Shown in pieces: positions 25,723-37,838 of a stretch of 64,000 bases of DNA. Position numbers and translations under genes: made by a program. The stretch's first letter is position 1. Each line of letters starts with the position of its first letter. Location: NCBI GenBank assembly GCA_024638505.1, contig JAHEKE010000014.1, positions 5,122-69,121 of the forward strand, read 5' to 3'. This stretch comes from Gammaproteobacteria bacterium. GTDB lineage: Bacteria; Pseudomonadota; Gammaproteobacteria; Arenicellales; JAANXG01. The notes below the pieces were generated by a model. It worked only from the letters and a program-made list of their open reading frames with translations. It did not search any database and was not told the origin of the DNA.

Positions 25723-26313
25723 TCAGGCTCCATCAATAAACACATCGATTGAAAGTAAACGACGGTAGACGTTATCGCCTGAGGTTTCGTCATATTTACC
25801 GGAACTCTGTCCACAGGTATCTGCACTGACATCGCTGGTCGCATTGGGGCCGCGCCAGGCGATGGTTACCGTGTACGTGCCGGCCCCGCCTCCAGCCGGT
25901 CCAGTAACGCATGCCGTTGGAATCAGCAACCCGCCGGTATTCGCTCCCGCCTTAGTCTCACTGGCGCCGTCAATCATTTGTTCCCACTGCCACAGATCAT
26001 GCGCGGCAAGCTGCTGGCCCAGGCAGGGATAGCTCGGAGAGCAATCCGGAGTTGGCTCACTGCTGATGGCGCCTTCGCCCACAGTCGTCAAATAATCACT
26101 GAGGGAGCTGTTGTTATTACGCATGCGCTCGATCATTTCATTTGCGAGTTGGCTCGCGACGGAGCGTTGTATTGCCTGCAGGTTGAGATGCTTGGACTGA
26201 AGTTGCAGCAGCCCAATGCCCAAGAAACCCATCGAGAGCACGACGATGGCAATGAGTGCCTCCATTAGGGTGGCCCCGGCGAGCTTTCGGATTCTCAAGT
26301 CTGAGTACTTCAT
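25723..26313 (-). CDS. pilV: Minor pilin PilV
   Basis: 196 residues. N-terminal helix GATLMEALIAIVVLSMGFLG typical of PilV/GspI, then LQLQSKHLNLQAIQRSVASQ and a Cys-containing head. It overlaps fimT by 4 bp. Part of the minor pilin complex. Confidence 0.92.
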   Translation of the reverse strand: MKYSDLRIRKLAGATLMEALIAIVVLSMGFLGIGLLQLQSKHLNLQAIQRSVASQLANEMIERMRNNNSSLSDYLTTVGEGAISSEPTPDCSPSYPCLGQQLAAHDLWQWEQMIDGASETKAGANTGGLLIPTACVTGPAGGGAGTYTVTIAWRGPNATSDVSADTCGQSSGKYDETSGDNVYRRLLSIDVFIDGA

Positions 26314-26957
26314 GGCGCACAGTTCGCAGGAGGCTGGGTGACGTACGGGCGCCCGACAGCAGGGATCGTAATCAAATGGCCCTCTGACGGGCCTCGACTG
26401 TCACAAATAGCGAAAATTGCAGCAGCGCCACCTTCATTCAAACTGCCATCACCAAAATAAGTAAGCCACTGGTTACCAGCGCTGTTGGAAGTGATGGTCA
26501 CACCATTTGGAGCAGGATTGCCGACCTGAATTGGATCCCCATCTGTTGCATTATCGTAGTCAGCCCCACCGGAGCCCGTGTAATTGGGTTTGACATACAT
26601 GATCCAACCGGGGGTCCAATCTTCAACCAGATTTGGATTTCCGTCTGGATCATTTGCCCGGCAGGCTAAGGTGCCGGGATTTACATTAGGGCTTCCGGTA
26701 CGGCACAGCATAACGGCGGCACCACGCTTTATTGCTTCGGTGCGGGCCACGCCGATAGCGGTGATCAGATCCTCAGTTGTAGATCGGATGCGATTATTTT
26801 GGATGAAAGAGGAAAAATCCGGTGCAGCAAGGCTTAACAAGATCGCGAGCACAACAACTACCATAAGTAGTTCAATAATCGTGAATCCGGGCGAGGCACC
26901 TTCGCGCCTAGAACCCGAACGCCTAAGTAGACGGATTTTTACAGAAGTCTTTTTCAA
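26310..26957 (-). CDS. fimT: Minor pilin FimT / GspH family
   Basis: 215 residues. A long basic leader precedes the cleavage site in SPG, then FTIIELLMVVVVLAILLSLA, followed by a GspH-type head (IRSTTEDLITAIGVARTEAI, KRGAAVMLCRT). First gene of the operon, so the pilus promoter should lie just right of 26957. Confidence 0.92.
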   Translation of the reverse strand: MKKTSVKIRLLRRSGSRREGASPGFTIIELLMVVVVLAILLSLAAPDFSSFIQNNRIRSTTEDLITAIGVARTEAIKRGAAVMLCRTGSPNVNPGTLACRANDPDGNPNLVEDWTPGWIMYVKPNYTGSGGADYDNATDGDPIQVGNPAPNGVTITSNSAGNQWLTYFGDGSLNEGGAAAIFAICDSRGPSEGHLITIPAVGRPYVTQPPANCAP

Positions 26958-29613
<2,656 letters not shown>

Positions 29614-29642
29614 GACCGGAAAGGTCAAAGGAAACACATAGG

Positions 29643-30038
29643 ATGCACCTGAAAATATCTTTACCCACTGAAACGCTGGTGGACGAAGACGTGGTTAAGG
29701 TGATTGCTGAAGCAGAAAATGGGATGTTTTGTATGCTCCCACGTCATATCGATTTCGTGGCCGCTTTGGTACCGAGCGTTTTGTGTTTTTTTCCCTACGA
29801 AGGCAAAGAAAGTTTTGCTGCACTCGATGAAGGTATTTTAGTGAAATGCGGTGCGGATGTATTTGTGTCCGCATCGAACGGAATACGCGGCACAGACCTG
29901 AGCCAACTGGAGGATTTGGTTAAGAACAGTTTTCTCCACTTGGATGAATCCGAACGTAAAGCCCGCACGGCCCTGGCCCGTCTCGAAGCCGGTACTTTGA
30001 GAGGCTTCCTCGACCTGCAGGAGAAAGCCTATGGCTGA
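29643..30038 (+). CDS. atpC: N-type ATPase epsilon subunit
   Basis: 131 residues from ATG 29643 (MHLKISLPTETLVDEDVVKV, then AEAENGMFCMLPRHIDFVAA). This is the beta-sandwich of F1 epsilon, followed by a C-terminal helical part. An alternative ATG at 29610 overlaps the atpD stop (ATGA) but adds an unconserved 11 residues. Epsilon belongs to the central stalk and regulates hydrolysis. Confidence 0.9.
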   Translation: MHLKISLPTETLVDEDVVKVIAEAENGMFCMLPRHIDFVAALVPSVLCFFPYEGKESFAALDEGILVKCGADVFVSASNGIRGTDLSQLEDLVKNSFLHLDESERKARTALARLEAGTLRGFLDLQEKAYG

Positions 30039-30339
30039 GACACCGAAAGAACACGACACTAGCGAGCCGCAATTGGAGAAACAGATCGGCCGTAAGGCAG
30101 AACGGAAATTGCGCGCTCGGAAAGAAAAACACCATACAGCCTGGTTTGGTTTGGGGATGTTCGGTCTGGTTGGTTGGTCTGTCGCAGTACCTACACTCAT
30201 TGGCATCGCCGTGGGTCTATGGCTAGACCGCCGCTGGCCGGGGCAAGTTTCATGGACACTGACCTTATTGATTATAGGGGTAGCGCTGGGCTGCGCTAAC
30301 GCCTGGTACTGGATGAAACAAGAGAGCCGTCGTGATTGA
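30031..30339 (+). CDS. atpQ: N-type ATPase AtpQ-like membrane subunit (AtpI/AtpZ family)
   Basis: 102 residues. A basic N-terminal helix (QIGRKAERKLRARKEKHH) precedes two membrane helices (GLGMFGLVGWSVAVPTLIGI and LTLLIIGVALGCANAWYW) typical of AtpI/AtpZ-type proteins. In N-ATPase operons this slot is atpQ. AtpI-like proteins help assemble the c ring. It overlaps atpC by 8 bp and the next frame by 8 bp, indicating tight coupling. Confidence 0.82.
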   Translation: MAETPKEHDTSEPQLEKQIGRKAERKLRARKEKHHTAWFGLGMFGLVGWSVAVPTLIGIAVGLWLDRRWPGQVSWTLTLLIIGVALGCANAWYWMKQESRRD

Positions 30340-30575
30340 CCCGCAAACTATTGCGCAAGTCCTGCTTACTACTGGGGGCCTGTTTTTAGCTGGCCTGATG
30401 GCAGGCTTGGTGGGGCGACACACCGATTTGACACGAGCAACCCATCATCCTACCAGCAATATTGGTTGCGACAGTCATGTTCGCCCTCACCGGTCCTATC
30501 TTCACTCGCAAGGTGCTTGAACATGTCGGGGACATCCCCAAAACCACCGGCCAGACGCAAGACGGACAACAATGA
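30332..30575 (+). pseudogene. Small membrane subunit gene in ATPase operon, frameshifted
   Basis: From GTG 30332 the first frame reads MIDPQTIAQVLLTTGGLFLA and GLMAGLVGRHTDLTRA, then degenerates. After dropping one base around 30438-30446 (GCAACCCATC), the next frame reads PIILPAILVATVMFALTGPI, then FTRKVLEHVGDIPKT, and stops at TGA 30573-30575, overlapping the atpR start ATG 30572. Both halves have membrane helices and fit an 81-residue protein. The gene is translationally nested between atpQ and atpR. The extra base may be a real mutation, a sequencing error or a programmed shift site. Confidence 0.7.
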
Positions 30576-30868
30576 CTAACCTGTTGCTACTCGTTGCTTC
30601 GTGCACGGCAGGTGCCCTACTTGGCCTGATATTTTTCTTTGGTTTATGGATAACTATTAAGCGGCTCAATCGAGACCATTACACAGCCGCATGGATAGTC
30701 GGTAGTGCCCTATTGCGCTTCAGTCTGTTACTTACTGGATTTTATCTACTTGCCCGGTACGCTGGTTGGGCGCATGTGCTTTCGGCAGCACTTGGTGTTA
30801 CGTTATCGCGAGTCCTCGTCCTTCACCGCCTGCGACCGAGCCATGTCAACAAGGAGCCAGGACCGTGA
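30572..30868 (+). CDS. atpR: N-type ATPase AtpR subunit
   Basis: 98 residues with three membrane helices: LLLLVASCTAGALLGLIFFF, WIVGSALLRFSLLLTGFYLL and VLSAALGVTLSRVLVL. Size and helix pattern match AtpR of N-ATPases, a small subunit predicted to interact with the c ring. It overlaps the preceding stop and ends at TGA 30866-30868, overlapping the GTG start of atpB. Confidence 0.85.
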   Translation: MTNLLLLVASCTAGALLGLIFFFGLWITIKRLNRDHYTAAWIVGSALLRFSLLLTGFYLLARYAGWAHVLSAALGVTLSRVLVLHRLRPSHVNKEPGP

Positions 30869-31575
30869 CCATCAGCCCAGACAGCATTACTTTATTCAAG
30901 TGGGGTGCGCTGCATCTAAATGCCACCATTGTCTTCACCTGGCTGGTAATGGCATTGCTCACCTTGATTTCATGGCTGATCACACGCCGCTTGACTACGG
31001 GGACCAGGATCTCCCGTTGGCAAAACTTGCTGGAAGTACTGGTTGTTGGTATGCGGGATCAGATTAGGGAAGTCAGCCATCAAGAGCCGGGGCAGTATCT
31101 CCCCTTCGTAGGGACGTTGTTTCTATTTATCGCCATAGCTAATCTGCTCAATATTGTACCGGGTTATATCGCACCCACGGGATCGCTATCGACCACGACT
31201 GCGCTGGCCATTTGCGTTTTCGTCGCCGTACCGCTATTCGGAATCGCCTACGAGGGGCCGTTGGCCTACTTCAAGCATTACCTCAAACCGACGGTACTCA
31301 TGCTGCCGTTCAATATTATTGGCGAAATTTCGCGCACCATCGCCCTGGCGGTGCGCCTGTATGGAAACATCATGAGCGGTACGGTGATTGTGGCCATCTT
31401 GCTGAGCCTTACGCCTTATTTCTTCCCGGTCGTGATGCAGCTGCTGGGCCTGCTCACCGGTATGATTCAGGCCTACATCTTCGCCGTGCTGGCCATGGTT
31501 TATATTGCCTCAGCCACCTCGGCGCGCAGCCGAATAGACAAAGGTAAAAACCAACATGAAACCCGATCAGACTAA
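30865..31575 (+). CDS. atpB: N-type ATPase Fo a subunit
   Basis: 236 residues from GTG 30865, which has AAGGAG upstream; the frame is open further left but those codons overlap atpR. Several membrane helices are present, with the essential arginine in RTIALAVRLYGNIMSG. That arginine faces the c-ring carboxylate and separates the ion half-channels. Ends SRIDKGKNQHETRSD. Confidence 0.93.
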   Translation: MTISPDSITLFKWGALHLNATIVFTWLVMALLTLISWLITRRLTTGTRISRWQNLLEVLVVGMRDQIREVSHQEPGQYLPFVGTLFLFIAIANLLNIVPGYIAPTGSLSTTTALAICVFVAVPLFGIAYEGPLAYFKHYLKPTVLMLPFNIIGEISRTIALAVRLYGNIMSGTVIVAILLSLTPYFFPVVMQLLGLLTGMIQAYIFAVLAMVYIASATSARSRIDKGKNQHETRSD

Positions 31576-31592
31576 GTTGCAAGGAGACCCCT

Positions 31593-31871
31593 ATGGATAA
31601 CATTTCACTCATCGGTATGGTGTCGATCATTACCGCTGGGCTGACCATCGCCATCGGCTCTATCGGCCCCGCTTTTGGCGAAGCACGCGCAGTCGCCCAA
31701 GCGTTGAGCGCCATAGCCCAACAACCGGACGAAGCCGGCACCATCACCCGTACCCTGTTTGTCGGGCTTGCAATGATCGAGTCGACGGCCATCTATTGTT
31801 TCGTCGTAGCCATGATTCTGATCTTCGCCAATCCGTTTTGGGATCATGTCACCACGACAATAGGAGGCTGA
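31593..31871 (+). CDS. atpE: N-type ATPase Fo c subunit with two-carboxylate motif
   Basis: 92 residues, AAGGAG ribosome binding site. Helix 1 has GSIGPAFGEARAVAQAL and helix 2 has GLAMIESTAIYCFV. Glu63 is the ion-binding carboxylate, with Ser64, Thr65 and Tyr68 matching the E-S-T-x-x-Y set of Na+-binding c subunits such as Ilyobacter. Glu30 stands where Ilyobacter has Gln32, giving two carboxylates per site, as in the c ring of Fusobacterium. This points to Na+ coupling (inference from motif). Confidence 0.95.
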   Translation: MDNISLIGMVSIITAGLTIAIGSIGPAFGEARAVAQALSAIAQQPDEAGTITRTLFVGLAMIESTAIYCFVVAMILIFANPFWDHVTTTIGG

Positions 31872-31874
31872 TGT

Positions 31875-32636
31875 ATGACGATCGACTGGATCACGGTTTC
31901 GGCTCAGATTATCAATTTTCTGTTCCTGGTCTGGCTGTTGAAACATTTTTTGTATCAACCGGTTATTCGTACGATTGAGCGTCGTGAACAGCACATCGCG
32001 GATCGACTTACCGTAGCGCAGGAGCGTGAACGGCTGGCCGAAGAGAAAGCGCACAATCACCAGCACAAAGTCGAGGAATTGGAGCGAACGCGTGAACAAT
32101 TTTTTACAAAAGCCAAGCACGACGCCGAGAAAACAAAGCGGCAGATGCTGGACGAAGCGCGCGACGAAGTTACTGTAACCAGGAAGCATTGGCAACGACA
32201 GACGATCCAGGAAAAAGAGGAGTTTCTTAGAAATCTTCAAAGACAGGCTGCCGATATCATTCAGGTCATCGCTCGTAAAACTCTAGCCGACTTGGCAAAT
32301 GCAGGGCTTGAAGAACAAATCGCCCATTGCTTCATTCAACGACTGAAAGCGTTGAACGACAAAGATTTCCGCAAGGCGCTGAGGCAATCGTCGGCGCCAG
32401 TAATTATCGTTTCCGCATTTGAACTTTCAGCCGCGACGCGCGGTCGCCTCACCCGCGCAGTCCACGAGCATCTGGCTGAAGGCGTTGAGGTCGAATACGA
32501 TGAGTCGCCCCAGCTAGTGTGCGGTATTGAGCTCACCGCCGAAGGCCGGCGTTTAAGTTGGAATTCGGACGATTATTTAGAGCAGCTTAACGACCGCGTC
32601 GAAGAGGTTCTCGCCTCGGCCCGAGCAACGGGATAA
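31875..32636 (+). CDS. atpF: N-type ATPase b subunit with delta-like C-terminus
   Basis: 253 residues, longer than the usual b (about 160). One N-terminal membrane helix ([18 protein letters not shown]), then the charged stalk coiled coil ([20 protein letters not shown]). The last about 90 residues, [20 protein letters not shown] to ECGI-like [15 protein letters not shown], resemble the C-terminal part of delta/OSCP, which links the stalk to the head. No separate atpH exists in the operon, as is normal for N-ATPases. Confidence 0.9.
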   Translation: MTIDWITVSAQIINFLFLVWLLKHFLYQPVIRTIERREQHIADRLTVAQERERLAEEKAHNHQHKVEELERTREQFFTKAKHDAEKTKRQMLDEARDEVTVTRKHWQRQTIQEKEEFLRNLQRQAADIIQVIARKTLADLANAGLEEQIAHCFIQRLKALNDKDFRKALRQSSAPVIIVSAFELSAATRGRLTRAVHEHLAEGVEVEYDESPQLVCGIELTAEGRRLSWNSDDYLEQLNDRVEEVLASARATG

Positions 32637-32640
32637 AGCG

Positions 32641-34164
32641 ATGTTGCAAGAACTGTTGGACGATACGGTAACGGCGCTGCGCAATGCTGTCGCGCGAGGT
32701 GCGCCCGAACTGCGTCCTCGGGAGACCGGTACAATAACGCATATTGGCGGTGGTATTGCGCGTATCAGAGGCCTACCGAGCATTACCTCCGAAGAAATGG
32801 TGGCGTTCCCCGAAAAACAGCTCGGCATCGCAATCAACCTTGAGCCGGACGAAATCGGGGTCATGCTGCTGCATGACAGCGCAACACTGAGCGCGGGTAT
32901 CGAAGTGCGCGCCACTGGGCGAGAGGCGGATACCCCCGTAGGGGAAGAACTACTAGGCCGGGTAATCGATGCCACGGGGCGCGTTTTGGATCAGGGCAAG
33001 TCACTACGATTCAACGAACACCGACCTATTGAACGCCCTGCTCCAGAAATTATGGACCGTGCCCCGGTTACCGTTCCGCTTGAGACCGGTATTAAGGCGG
33101 TGGACGCGATGATTCCCATCGGCCGGGGTCAACGCGAACTCATCGTGGGTGACCGCCAGACGGGTAAAACCTCGGTGGCAGTCGATGCCATCATTAATCA
33201 GCATGGCAAAGATGTCCTGTGTATCTATTGCGCCGTTGGACAACGCGGCACTGCGGTAGCACGGGTAGTAGATACGTTACGCAGCCACGGTGCGCTGGCG
33301 TACTGTGTCGTCGTGGTGGCCTCTGACGAAGATCCTCCGGGGTTGCGTTTCGTGACGCCCTATGCCGCCACGACTATGGCCGAGTATTTCATGGAAAACG
33401 GGCGCGACGTTCTGATCGTATATGACGATCTGACTCGCCATGCCCGCGCTTACCGCGAACTGTCCTTGCTGCTGCGGCGTCCCCCGGGGCGCGAGGCCTA
33501 TCCCGGTGATATTTTTTATATCCACTCGCGACTGTTGGAACGGGCTACGCATCTACATAGTGACCGCGGCGGCGGTTCTTTAACGGCCTTGCCCATTATC
33601 GAGACCCAAGCCCAGGATATTTCAGCGTATATTCCGACCAATTTAATTTCAATCACGGATGGACAGATATATCTGTCTCCGGTGCTGTTCCATAAAGGCC
33701 TGTTACCCGCGATCGATGTCGGCAAATCTGTCTCCCGGGTAGGTGGCAAAACACAATACCCTGCGTTTCGCACCGTAGCCGGTGATCTGCGCTTGTCCTA
33801 TGCCCAGTTTGAGGAACTGGAAACTTTTTCCCGCTTCGCCACTCGCCTTGACGAAGACACCCGAGCAATTATCGAACATGGACGCCGTGTGCGCGAGGTG
33901 CTGAAACAACCCGAACAGCGCCCATTACGCGCCGCCGCACAAATCGCCGTGTTGAGGGCGGTAAACGCTGGTTTACTGGATAACCTGGATATAGACAACG
34001 TAAGCGATGTAGAGGATCGCATTCAACAGCGGGTGCTATCTGAGTTACCGGAACTGTGCATGCGCATGGAATCCAGTCAGGTACTGCAAGATCGAGAATG
34101 GGAGCAGATCTTGACGGTGGCTAGCGATGCAGTGTCCGACAGCTATCAGGGGATCAAGCGTTAG
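32641..34164 (+). CDS. atpA: N-type ATPase F1 alpha subunit
   Basis: 507 residues. Walker A GDRQTGKT (about residue 172), and the downstream [40 protein letters not shown] and [20 protein letters not shown] are all typical of F1 alpha. It holds the non-catalytic nucleotide sites. ATG 32641 follows atpF by 4 bp. Confidence 0.96.
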   Translation: MLQELLDDTVTALRNAVARGAPELRPRETGTITHIGGGIARIRGLPSITSEEMVAFPEKQLGIAINLEPDEIGVMLLHDSATLSAGIEVRATGREADTPVGEELLGRVIDATGRVLDQGKSLRFNEHRPIERPAPEIMDRAPVTVPLETGIKAVDAMIPIGRGQRELIVGDRQTGKTSVAVDAIINQHGKDVLCIYCAVGQRGTAVARVVDTLRSHGALAYCVVVVASDEDPPGLRFVTPYAATTMAEYFMENGRDVLIVYDDLTRHARAYRELSLLLRRPPGREAYPGDIFYIHSRLLERATHLHSDRGGGSLTALPIIETQAQDISAYIPTNLISITDGQIYLSPVLFHKGLLPAIDVGKSVSRVGGKTQYPAFRTVAGDLRLSYAQFEELETFSRFATRLDEDTRAIIEHGRRVREVLKQPEQRPLRAAAQIAVLRAVNAGLLDNLDIDNVSDVEDRIQQRVLSELPELCMRMESSQVLQDREWEQILTVASDAVSDSYQGIKR

Positions 34165-34168
34165 ACTC

Positions 34169-35056
34169 ATGGAATCCTTGGAACGTCTCCGTGGTCAGCT
34201 GCAAAGCCTCGAGCAACTGCACACGATAGTGAAAACCATGAAGGCCATGTCAGCCGCCAGCATTCGCCAATATGAAAAAGCAGCCGTTTCACTAGCTGAT
34301 TACTACCACACGGTAGAATTGGGGCTGCATGTGGTGCTGCGGGATACAAAGGAGCCTCTTATTCCCTCCCGGCCCAAACACGAGCCCCAACGCTTCGCGG
34401 CTATTGTGTTCGGTTCAGATCATGGACTGTGTGGGCGGTTCAACGAAGAGATCACCACCTACACCCTAAACTACATAGCGTCCACTGCGACTCACTGGGA
34501 GAACCGATTTTTGCTAGCTGTAGGGTCTCGGGTAGCGGCAAGCCTGGAACAGGCGGATGAATCTGTACAGACGCATTTCCTGGCCCCCGCTGCCGCCTCG
34601 CAAATCACGACAACGGTGCAACAAATCCTGCTCAAAGTCGACGAATGGCGCGAACACGGCGTGCATTATGTGTCTTTATTCTGCAACCAGCATATGACCA
34701 GAGACAGGTATCGATCCATCCGAATCGACTTGCTACCGGTCAATCTGCACCACTTTCGCCTGCTGGAGAAAAGACCCTGGCCATCACGCAAGCTCCCTGT
34801 TTTTACTATGGAACGGCAACAACTCATGGCCAAGTTATTGCGCCAATATTTCTTTGTCTCCATCTTTCGCGCGTGCGCCGAATCTCTGGCCAGCGAGCAC
34901 GCTAGCCGCCTGTTAGCCATGCAATCGGCTGAACGCAATCTCGACCACCGGATCGAGGAGTTAACTTTAACCTTTCGTCGCGCTCGTCAAAATGCAATCA
35001 CCTCCGAATTACTCGATGTAGTGTCAGGATTTCAGGCAATAACAAGCCGCATGTGA
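34169..35056 (+). CDS. atpG: N-type ATPase gamma subunit
   Basis: 295 residues from ATG 34169 (MESLERLRGQLQSLEQLHTI, VKTMKAMSAASIRQYEKA). The N- and C-terminal helices (MQSAERNLDHRIEELTLTFR, RARQNAITSELLDVVSGFQA) form the rotating shaft. The sequence is more divergent than housekeeping gamma, as usual for N-ATPases. Last gene of the operon; no terminator hairpin was seen before the convergent phaC. Confidence 0.93.
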   Translation: MESLERLRGQLQSLEQLHTIVKTMKAMSAASIRQYEKAAVSLADYYHTVELGLHVVLRDTKEPLIPSRPKHEPQRFAAIVFGSDHGLCGRFNEEITTYTLNYIASTATHWENRFLLAVGSRVAASLEQADESVQTHFLAPAAASQITTTVQQILLKVDEWREHGVHYVSLFCNQHMTRDRYRSIRIDLLPVNLHHFRLLEKRPWPSRKLPVFTMERQQLMAKLLRQYFFVSIFRACAESLASEHASRLLAMQSAERNLDHRIEELTLTFRRARQNAITSELLDVVSGFQAITSRM

Positions 35057-35244
35057 ATAATCACACAGGCAGGATGATTACCCGTCGCTGGTGTGCTCAG
35101 AAATGATTTTGTACCGGCAGTGCAACGATCAACTGATTTGCTGGAAGCAGACTGCACTGGCGCCCCCCGCGCCAGCAACAGCACATGCGGGCACGGCCCC
35201 TCCTCCCGACACGGTTCCAGAAGGCGGAAAAGCGAGCGCCCGGG

Positions 35245-37098
35245 TCATGCTTGCAACACGTACGTTCCTGGCGCATCACAAAGAGGGGGATAGCCTTTAT
35301 CAGGAGCGCCCATTTTTGGGCGTGGCACATGATTATCAGAGCGCCTAACGAGCCACTCATGCCAGACCGGCCACCAAGATCCTTCATGGCTAGCGGTTTG
35401 TGCGAACCAGGTACCAGGATCAATGTAACGATCCCCTTCATGATGAGTAGCAACCCGGTAACTGCGCTTCGGATGCCCGGGTTCACTGACAATGCCGGCA
35501 TTGTGCCCGCCGCTTGCCAGCAAGAACGTGACCTCATCAGCATCTGCCAATAGATTGATTTTGTAGACAGACTTCCACGGGGCAACGTGATCACGCGTCG
35601 CACCAACACAGAAAATTGGGACACGGATGTCGCTGATGGCAACGGGGCGGCCTTCTACAATGTAGTTTCCATTCGCCAGTTGGTTCTCAAGAAACAACCA
35701 CCGCAGGTACTGAGAATGCATACGATAGGGCATGCGTGTGGCGTCGGCATTCCACGCCATCAAATCAATCATCGGTCGTCGAATGCCGAGCAGGTAGTTA
35801 CGCACCACGCGCGACCAGATCAAATCGTTGGAGCGCAGTACCTGAAACGCGCCGGACATCTGATGCGTATCGAGGTAACCTTGATCCCACATAATGTCCT
35901 CTAACAAGGTAAGCTGACCCTGATTTATAAACAGCATCAGTTCTCCGGCTTCACTGAAGTCTGTTTGCGCCGCCAATAAAGTAATGGTTTTGACTCGATC
36001 ATCACGGTCCCTAGCCATAGCCGCCGCCGCAATGCTGAGCAAGGTGCCGCCCAGGCAATAACCGACGCAGTGGACTTTTTGTTGTGGAACAATGGCGCAG
36101 ACAGCGTCTAGCGCAGCCATTACGCCAAGTTTACGATAATCCGCCATACCTAGGTTTCGATCTTCCTTGGCAGGATTCTTCCAAGAGACGATAAACACCG
36201 TATGTCCTTGATCGACAAGATACTTGACCATGGAGTTATTCGGCGATAGATCCAGGATGTAATACTTCATTATCCAAGCCGGCACGATAAGGATAGGCTC
36301 GGCATATACCTTATCCGTTGCCGGTGCGTATTGGATCAATTCCATCAACTCATTCCGATACACAACTTTGCCGGGCGTGGCCGCGATATTCTCGCCGACT
36401 TTGAAGTCTTCACTGCCTGCCGGAGGTTGGCCGCTGACCATCCTTCCCCAGTCTTCAACAAAATGCCGCCAGCCTCGAACGAAGTTTTGGCCACCTTCCC
36501 TGGTAGCCGTTTCCAGCACTTCCGGGTTGGTCCATGCAAAATTCGATGGTGAGAAAACATCAAGCACCTGTCGAGTCGCAAATTCCACGATGTTTTCATG
36601 TTGTTTCGAAACACCGCGGACCCCCGTGGTTGCGTTATACCACCACTGCTGATTAAGCAGAAAGGACTGATAGAGGATATTGAAAGGCCACTGTTGCCAG
36701 CCTTCGTGACGAAAACGCCGATCTTGTGGCAACGGTTCAATGCACGATTCGACGGGCCTACCGGTCAGATGTTGACTCATATAAACATTCAGGCGAACGG
36801 CTTTACGCAGTGCTTTTTCTATCAAACGCGCGCGCTTCCCCGGCGCCATGGCCAGATGAACCAGCCAGTCGAAATAAACCATGGCCAATCCTTCAGGTGA
36901 TAAGCCCGCCGTGTATCGCCCCATGTTGGCATGAATGGATCGATCAATATCATCAGCCAATCGAGCGGTCAGAAGTTTCGTCGGCAGATCTACATTTGGA
37001 GAAGGACCAATAGGCGCTGGAAGCGGTACGGGGTTCAGCACGCAGACCTTTTCATCAGGAGGACGCTCAGGTTCTTCAATCACCCGAGAACTAGACAT
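35245..37098 (-). CDS. phaC: Polyhydroxyalkanoate synthase, PhaC (class I size)
   Basis: 617 residues from ATG 37096-37098. The N-terminal PhaC domain has YFDWLVHLAMAPGKRARLIE. The alpha/beta-hydrolase core has a lipase-box-like VGYCLGGTLLS with the catalytic Cys near residue 346, GATRDHVAPW with the catalytic Asp, and LASGGHNAGIV with the catalytic His. It polymerises hydroxyacyl-CoA into PHA granules. No phaA, phaB or phasin gene is nearby. A PhaR-like operator (37219-37233) lies 120 bp upstream, suggesting control by granule/polymer level. Confidence 0.93.
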   Translation of the reverse strand: MSSSRVIEEPERPPDEKVCVLNPVPLPAPIGPSPNVDLPTKLLTARLADDIDRSIHANMGRYTAGLSPEGLAMVYFDWLVHLAMAPGKRARLIEKALRKAVRLNVYMSQHLTGRPVESCIEPLPQDRRFRHEGWQQWPFNILYQSFLLNQQWWYNATTGVRGVSKQHENIVEFATRQVLDVFSPSNFAWTNPEVLETATREGGQNFVRGWRHFVEDWGRMVSGQPPAGSEDFKVGENIAATPGKVVYRNELMELIQYAPATDKVYAEPILIVPAWIMKYYILDLSPNNSMVKYLVDQGHTVFIVSWKNPAKEDRNLGMADYRKLGVMAALDAVCAIVPQQKVHCVGYCLGGTLLSIAAAAMARDRDDRVKTITLLAAQTDFSEAGELMLFINQGQLTLLEDIMWDQGYLDTHQMSGAFQVLRSNDLIWSRVVRNYLLGIRRPMIDLMAWNADATRMPYRMHSQYLRWLFLENQLANGNYIVEGRPVAISDIRVPIFCVGATRDHVAPWKSVYKINLLADADEVTFLLASGGHNAGIVSEPGHPKRSYRVATHHEGDRYIDPGTWFAQTASHEGSWWPVWHEWLVRRSDNHVPRPKMGAPDKGYPPLCDAPGTYVLQA

Positions 37099-37218
37099 TG
37101 CTATGTTCTTTTTCCGGTTCCTGTTTTGGTTAATGCTGCTCACTTGCCTCACTTTTTGCTGGTTAGGTACCACCATTGATGGCGTTCGTAATTTATGCTC
37201 GTATCATAAGTCAGCGAT

Positions 37219-37233
37219 TGTTGCAGTGCAACA
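37219..37233. promoter_or_regulatory. PhaR/PhbF-like operator upstream of phaC
   Basis: TGTTGCAGTGCAACA, a perfect 7-1-7 palindrome. It fits TG-N-TGC-N3-GCAA, which I recall as the PhbF/PhaR consensus of betaproteobacteria. The same 15-mer recurs only at 58420-58434 in this window. Confidence 0.6.
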
Positions 37234-37838
37234 AATAGTAATAAGAGCTCCAGTGCGGAAACCATCTGCGTCTCGTGCGCCAGTTAGCAAACGCTGCGAA
37301 AAATTAGTTGAGAGGCTGAATGGCTTTCTACCTCCTACGCAAGTAACATCAATGCTACTCCTTAATCCCCCGCCGGTTGCACGCAAACGTTGATGCCGCT
37401 CATTCGATCATATTTATACATCGCAGTAGTTTTCAGCTTAGCTCGATAGGGACACGGTCAGGTGGGAAGATGAGTTTGTTGTTCCAGGAGAAACCGTGAC
37501 CTTCGTGCCGAGGTTCCAAAAAGACTGCCGAACCGTCGATTAAATCGTGCGGTGTTAAGAAAGCGTGCTAATGGACACCTTCCAGGCCAGAGCAGCCTCT
37601 CAATTAGCGAATACAGAGGTCCATAGCATTCGTCGAAAAACCGGAGTCGATCCTATATAGCGGTCATTTAAGGCTCGGTACAATGATTCCTCAAATACTT
37701 TGCTCGTTGCAAATCTAGTCTATACGGGTCGCGTTTGAACGTCAGAGGGCAAGGGCTCTATAGTTTCTAACAGCACAATGAAAAGATGTGACTGCTTACT
37801 AGTTTCATTGCAGAACAAAACGGTTAAACAAGATTAAA
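37234..37838 (+). other. Intergenic, no confident gene
   Basis: About 600 bp upstream of the stress protein and of phaC. Short frames exist on both strands but none has a ribosome binding site plus good composition. It should hold the promoters of phaC (leftward) and the USP gene (rightward). Confidence 0.3.

Noticed and set aside
37103-37393. A 96-codon + strand frame starting with a hydrophobic stretch (MFFFRFLFWLMLLTCLTFCW)
   Set aside because: It starts 4 bp from the divergent phaC start, has no ribosome binding site, and contains the PhaR-like palindrome at 37219, so the stretch reads better as the phaC promoter.
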